DNA of 15,371 bases, taken from assembly GCA_046496815.1 (NCBI GenBank), contig JAWOGN010000335.1:1-15371 (forward strand), written 5' to 3'. Position 1 is the stretch's first letter, and every line of letters starts with the position of its first letter. The stretch is from JAWOGN01 sp046496815. Its GTDB lineage: Bacteria; Desulfobacterota; DSM-4660; Desulfatiglandales; Desulfatiglandaceae. The notes beneath the pieces are model-generated. The model did no database searches and was not told the DNA's origin. It worked only from the letters and a program-made list of their open reading frames with translations. Of this stretch, positions 14,667-15,371 are shown piece by piece. The position numbers were made by a program, and so were the translations under genes.

Positions 14667-14825
14667 ATGGCAGTGAAAAAAGGGTGGACATACGTCCCGG
14701 GACATTACAAAAAAGACGGGACATGGGTTCCGCCCCATCGCAGTGTATGGCGAGAATTGGTTCCTTTCATTTGTCTCCTGATCATCCTTATCGGTGTTCT
14801 TCTCTATTTGCTTTTCAAAGCTTAA
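14667..14825 (+). CDS. Small C-tail-anchored membrane protein (52 aa)
   Basis: The frame is open from 14547, but the first 40 codons overlap the end of the SDR gene in another frame and look random. I start at ATG 14667; GTG 14673, better spaced from AAGGGA (14662-14667), is an alternative. The protein opens with 'VKKGWTYVPGHYKKDGTWVP', a YxPGHYxxDGTxVxPH motif known to me from many small proteins with no firm function, then has a basic/aromatic 'HRSVWREL'. It ends in a hydrophobic helix, 'VPFICLLIILIGVLLYLLF', with Lys-Ala at the terminus. It is probably a single-pass inner-membrane protein with its N-terminal part in the cytosol, but topology is a guess. It lies 58 bases after the SDR gene on the same strand and may share its transcript. 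Confidence 0.65.
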   Translation: MAVKKGWTYVPGHYKKDGTWVPPHRSVWRELVPFICLLIILIGVLLYLLFKA

Positions 14826-15196
14826 GAATGCTTCATGCGGAGATAGCCGTTTCCAGTCGACCGTCGACGCCGATGCGAGCATTTCGAAAAAGGGCTGAAC
14901 CCCAGGGTCCCTAAATACCCCGGGTTCCTGAAATCGCGCGCCCCTGCTGATGGATAAAACTCCTTTTTAAATTCACTTCTAAACTTAACATCTTTATAAT
15001 GATATATAAATAGTCTCATTATCTCGTCTGTTTTAATCTTATAATATTTATTTCTTCTGTCATAATCCTCAAAAAATAGAATAGTTTTAGCTTTTCTATA
15101 AGCGTATCTGCATTCACAACCTATGCCATCTGGATTATTATCCGATATTCTAGCTCCGCAGACTAAACATGTTCTTCCATCATCATAACTTATCAT
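14822..15196 (-). CDS. Small zinc-finger-like protein with an anomalous C-terminal tail
   Basis: 124 codons, with the start at ATG 15196 behind an AGGGGGT ribosome-binding site. The N-terminal third has a Cys cluster, 'TCLVCGARISDNNPDGIGCE' followed by Cys-Arg, typical of a small zinc-binding knuckle (four Cys). The middle is Lys/Tyr/Phe-rich ('YDRRNKYYKIKTDEI', 'FRSEFKKEFYPS') and strongly AT-biased, unlike the neighbouring genes. From about residue 84 the tail ('RDFRNPGYLGTLGFSPFSKC', then an Arg run) comes from GC-richer DNA. It reads like read-through into non-coding sequence, and it overlaps the convergent membrane-protein gene by four bases. The native protein may have been about 83 residues or longer with a lost end. 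Composition suggests transfer, for example from a phage or plasmid. Function unknown. Confidence 0.6.
   Translation of the reverse strand: MISYDDGRTCLVCGARISDNNPDGIGCECRYAYRKAKTILFFEDYDRRNKYYKIKTDEIMRLFIYHYKDVKFRSEFKKEFYPSAGARDFRNPGYLGTLGFSPFSKCSHRRRRSTGNGYLRMKHS
14898..14926. repeat. Imperfect GC-rich palindrome
   Basis: AACCC(CA)GGG at 14898-14907 pairs with CCC(C)GGGTT at 14918-14926 around a ten-base loop. It lies in the GC-richer segment that forms the odd tail of the zinc-finger ORF. No T-run follows on either strand. It may be part of a small inserted repeat. Confidence 0.35.
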
Positions 15197-15261
15197 TCAG
15201 ACCCCCTAATTAAAATATTACTACATAGCTCAATGTTACCGTTTTTGTTTTAAAACATCAA

Positions 15262-15286
15262 TATAGCGCACCCTATGCGCACTATA
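15262..15286. repeat. Dyad with TATAG/CTATA ends
   Basis: TATAGCGCA (15262-15270) and TGCGCACTATA (15276-15286) are inverted repeats apart from two inserted bases, with a CCCTA spacer. It lies in the AT-rich region upstream of the zinc-finger ORF, about 65 bases from its start, so it could be an operator or a recombination end. The rest of 15197-15371 shows no gene. Confidence 0.35.
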
Positions 15287-15371
15287 TGCCGTTTCACGAT
15301 GCCCCAAGCGTCAATGCTGCGTTTCATTCTGTAAATTCTCCCATTTACCCGAATTTTTTTGTAGTATCTAA

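Noticed and set aside
1..15371. CRISPR array, tRNA, rRNA, phage structural genes or a multi-gene defence system
   Set aside because: No regularly spaced direct repeats, no cloverleaf or rRNA-like sequence, and no nuclease/helicase/reverse-transcriptase combination apart from vapBC.

Overview
The window is bacterial chromosomal DNA of medium GC. It most resembles an environmental Desulfobacterota (deltaproteobacterial) genome. That assignment is an inference from the mix of conserved hypothetical proteins, the Fe-S photolyase and methyltransferase types, and a palindromic repeat of the 'TTCCGGT...ACCGGAA' kind between 12605 and 12740. There is no rRNA, tRNA, CRISPR array or intact transposase. 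The content is mostly accessory metabolism with small decayed or mobile pieces at the edges.

Left edge (1-1500, accessory): a broken ECF sigma factor that has lost region 4 and shifted frame; a convergent vapBC toxin-antitoxin operon with a promoter and an operator-like palindrome; a large imperfect inverted repeat; and the C-terminal stump of a RAYT-type transposase. Minus-strand metabolic block (1493-5331): ltaE-like threonine aldolase followed by an Mth938-domain protein, then a two-gene unit in which a U32-peptidase-like protein lies upstream of a class I/II PLP aminotransferase.

Centre (5669-6506): two divergent genes encode homologous acidic proteins of 50 and 60 residues with a conserved Cys pair. 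Each has a strong Shine-Dalgarno and a good promoter, and the minus-strand copy ends in a clear intrinsic terminator. This is the best candidate here for an undescribed family. The plus strand continues with a conserved hypothetical protein, a PNPOx-like flavin-binding protein and, overlapping it, a PEP-utilising enzyme with rifampicin-phosphotransferase/PEP-synthase-type architecture.

Right half (9620-14825): an [4Fe-4S] photolyase-related protein lies downstream of a methyltransferase that carries an extra zinc-ribbon module. A repeat-bearing intergenic region separates them from a divergent SDR/DUF2867 oxidoreductase and a tiny membrane protein. Methyltransferase, FeS-photolyase and SDR-DUF2867 genes are often found together in light-response or photo-damage clusters, so this looks like one such module. 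The right end (14822-15371) is AT-rich. It carries a zinc-finger ORF whose tail changes composition abruptly, which suggests transfer and rearrangement.
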